A DNA stretch of 5,856 nucleotides from a bacterium UBP3_UBA3054 (GTDB lineage: Bacteria; Auribacterota; UBA3054), in contig DFCM01000019.1 of the NCBI GenBank assembly GCA_002366995.1, positions 1 through 5,856 of the forward strand, read 5' to 3'. This document shows, piece by piece, positions 3,884-5,856 of the stretch. The notes under the pieces are model-generated. The model worked only from the letters and a program-made list of their open reading frames with translations, did no database searches and was not told the origin of the DNA. The first letter of the stretch is position 1; each line of letters starts with the position of its first letter. Made by a program: the position numbers and the translations under genes.

Positions 3884-5856
3884 ATGAAACGCACGAAAAA
3901 AGGCAATATAGAGGAAGTTTACTGCGGTAAATTCGGCGAATTCCCCCTGCCGCCCCTGACGGCGGTCCAGCGTGATTCCTACGCCAAATTCCTGCAGCGC
4001 GATAAAATGCCCGAAGAACGCGAAATGGAAGGCCTGCAGCTTCTGTTCACCAAGGCTTTCCCCATCATCAGCAACAACAAGAAGCTGGAGATGCATTTCG
4101 TACACTATTCTTTCGGCGCTCCCAAATATACCATTGACGAATGCAAACGCCGCGGAAAAACTTACGAAGTTCCCATCAAGGCGATGCTTCGTGTCAAAGG
4201 GAAACTTGGTTCCGAGGAAGTCGTCAAGGAGCAGAATGTCAATCTTGGCATGATCCCGATGATGACCGACAACGGCACCTTCATCATCAACGGCGTGGAA
4301 CGCGTCATAGTCAGCCAGCTGCAGCGCTCCCCGGGCATCTATTACCTGGAAAACACCCACCCGACCGGCGTGCCCCTTTTCGGCTTCACGCTGATCCCGA
4401 GCCGCGGTACCTGGCTGGAGGCCACTTTTGACCTCAAAAACAACATTTACATCAGCGTCGACCGCCGTCACACCAGACGCAGAGTGAGGGCGACCACGCT
4501 TCTGAGAGCTTTGGGTTTCGAGAGAGACGAGGATCTCTTAGACCTCTTCTACAAGGTCGGCGACCGCAAGATCTCCGAGACCAACAACAAGAACCTTGAG
4601 GGCCTTTTCCTCGGCCAGAAACTGACCGTCGGCAACGTCACCCTCGAAAAAGCCACGGAACTCACCGACGAGATCCTTGAGGAGCTCCTCAAGGCCGGCG
4701 TCTCCAGCGTCAAGGTTTACGACGCTCCGGCCGGTTCTCCCGTGCTCCGCATGATCTCTGACGAGAACGAAGAGTACAAGCAGAGATTCTCCGCCAAGAA
4801 CGACGTTCCAGGCAACCGCCGCAAAGAAGCTTTGCGCGAGATCTACCACCGCTTCCAGCCCGGCGAGCCCTTCAGCCAGGAACAGGCTGAAAGAGCGCTC
4901 AGGCGCTTGTTCTTTGAGCCCGCCTCCTACGATCTTTCGGATGTCGGCCGTTACAAACTGAACGGCAAACTCGGACTTCCGATGGACGAAGAAGAGGAAA
5001 AGCGCACGACATTGAACGAAAACGACATCGTCGAAGCGTTGGCTTACCTTCTCGATCTGGCGGCCGGCAAAGAAAAATCCAGCAAGCACGGCGAAATAGT
5101 CAAGATGGACGACATCGACCACCTTGGCAACCGCCGCATCCGTCCGGTCGGCGAACTGGTGGCCAACCAGTGCCGCATCGCCCTGGCCAGGATGGACCGC
5201 TATATCAAAGACCGCATGACGAACCAGACGGCCAGCCAGCAGCAGGAGATCCCGCAGCCTGAGAAACTCATCAACCCGAGGATCCTCTCCAACCTTATGC
5301 GCGATTTCTTCGGCCGCTCCCAGCTCTCCCAGTTCATGGATCAGCTGAACCCCTTGGCCGAACTGACCCATAAGCGCCGCCTTTCCGCATTGGGCCCCGG
5401 CGGCTTGAACAGAGACCGCGCCGGCTTCAAAGTCCGCGACGTGCACAACAGCCACTACGGCCGCATCTGTCCTATTGAGACTCCTGAAGGCGCCAACATC
5501 GGTCTTATCGCTTCCATGAGCACGTACATGAAGACCAACAAGTACGGCTTTATGGAAACGCCTTACCTTAAAGTTGAAAACTGCAAAGTGACGGACAAAG
5601 TCGTTTATTTGCCCGCTCACGAAGAAGAAAAATATACCATCGCCCAGGCCAACGCGCTTAGGGACAAAGACGGCAAGTTCGTCAAGAAAGAAGGTATCAA
5701 GGCAAGAAAGAACGGCGACTTCAAAGAAGTGAAGGCTACGGAAGTCGAGTACATCGACGTTTCTCCGAAGCAGATCGTCTCCATCGCCGCAGGCCTCATT
5801 CCCTTCCTCGAACACGACGACGCCAACCGAGCGCTCATGGGTTCCAACATGCAGCG
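3884..5856 (+). CDS. rpoB: DNA-directed RNA polymerase subunit beta (N-terminal part)
   Basis: The beta subunit forms one side of the RNA polymerase active cleft and holds the rifampicin pocket. The window gives 657 codons plus two bases, about half the gene, with no stop before the right edge. Recognisable parts are QRSPGIYY at 147-154, the lobe domain (about 155-430), and the rifampicin region with QLSQFMDQLNPLAELTHKRR at 480-499 followed by SALGPGGL. Next come CPIETPEGANIGLI and, at the end, IPFLEHDDANRALMGSNMQ. Residues equivalent to E. coli Q513, F514, D516, H526, R529, S531 and L533 are all wild type, so target-based rifampicin resistance is not indicated. The ATG at 3884 is the only start: an in-frame TAA lies at 3866-3868. 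No Shine-Dalgarno sequence precedes it, and the leader instead carries TTTCCCC. Confidence 0.98.
   Translation, partial: MKRTKKGNIEEVYCGKFGEFPLPPLTAVQRDSYAKFLQRDKMPEEREMEGLQLLFTKAFPIISNNKKLEMHFVHYSFGAPKYTIDECKRRGKTYEVPIKAMLRVKGKLGSEEVVKEQNVNLGMIPMMTDNGTFIINGVERVIVSQLQRSPGIYYLENTHPTGVPLFGFTLIPSRGTWLEATFDLKNNIYISVDRRHTRRRVRATTLLRALGFERDEDLLDLFYKVGDRKISETNNKNLEGLFLGQKLTVGNVTLEKATELTDEILEELLKAGVSSVKVYDAPAGSPVLRMISDENEEYKQRFSAKNDVPGNRRKEALREIYHRFQPGEPFSQEQAERALRRLFFEPASYDLSDVGRYKLNGKLGLPMDEEEEKRTTLNENDIVEALAYLLDLAAGKEKSSKHGEIVKMDDIDHLGNRRIRPVGELVANQCRIALARMDRYIKDRMTNQTASQQQEIPQPEKLINPRILSNLMRDFFGRSQLSQFMDQLNPLAELTHKRRLSALGPGGLNRDRAGFKVRDVHNSHYGRICPIETPEGANIGLIASMSTYMKTNKYGFMETPYLKVENCKVTDKVVYLPAHEEEKYTIAQANALRDKDGKFVKKEGIKARKNGDFKEVKATEVEYIDVSPKQIVSIAAGLIPFLEHDDANRALMGSNMQ

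Noticed and set aside
3857..4471. Minus-strand open frame opposite the rpoB start (about 204 codons)
   Set aside because: It is antisense to rpoB, with no family resemblance and no ribosome binding site that I can see.
4538..5815. Long open reading frame on the minus strand opposite rpoB (about 425 codons)
   Set aside because: It lies wholly inside the unmistakable rpoB reading frame, has no family resemblance and a low-complexity Val/Phe/Asp-rich composition. It is a by-product of rpoB codon bias.

Overview
The window carries the start of a classic bacterial translation/transcription operon, all on the plus strand: promoter, tRNA-Thr(GGT), rpmG (L33), tRNA-Trp(CCA), secE, nusG, rplK (L11), rplA (L1), rplJ (L10), rplL (L7/L12) and the first 657 codons of rpoB, which runs off the right edge. 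Every protein is recognisable from its own residues, and the order matches the widely conserved secE-nusG-rplKAJL-rpoBC block. No mobile element, CRISPR array or accessory system is visible.

The organism is a bacterium: single-helix SecE, bacterial L33, L7/L12 and beta subunit, and tRNAs with an encoded CCA. Shine-Dalgarno use is mixed: clear before rpmG, rplK, rplA, rplJ and rplL, absent before secE, nusG and rpoB. The short SecE, three-cysteine L33 and divergent L10 argue against a gammaproteobacterium. A PVC-type lineage (Lentisphaerota or Kiritimatiellota) is possible, but this is a low-confidence guess from general sequence style.

Layout. Positions 1-120 hold no gene I recognise, perhaps the last codons of an upstream gene. 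A good sigma70-type promoter (121-149) lies about 60 nt before tRNA-Thr (215-290). rpmG follows without the tuf gene often found at this place, then tRNA-Trp (579-655) sits 19 nt after rpmG and 25 nt before secE, so tRNA processing probably shapes the secE-nusG mRNA. secE and nusG are 6 nt apart. rplK, rplA and rplJ follow with gaps of 46, 67 and 20 nt. Gaps of 121 and 114 nt precede rplL and rpoB.

How the genes work together: tRNA-Thr, tRNA-Trp, L33, L11, L1, L10 and L7/L12 serve the ribosome; SecE is part of the protein-export channel; NusG couples RNA polymerase to ribosome or Rho; RpoB is the beta subunit of RNA polymerase. Co-transcription lets the cell tune ribosome and polymerase production together.

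The most interesting content is RNA structure in the gaps. A GCAA-tetraloop hairpin precedes rplA, a 7-bp hairpin abuts the rplL ribosome binding site, and a large terminator-like hairpin lies between rplL and rpoB. One arm and the loop of that last hairpin are perfectly complementary over 12 nt to the sequence ending 5 nt before the rpoB start. These structures were read by eye and not energy-calculated.
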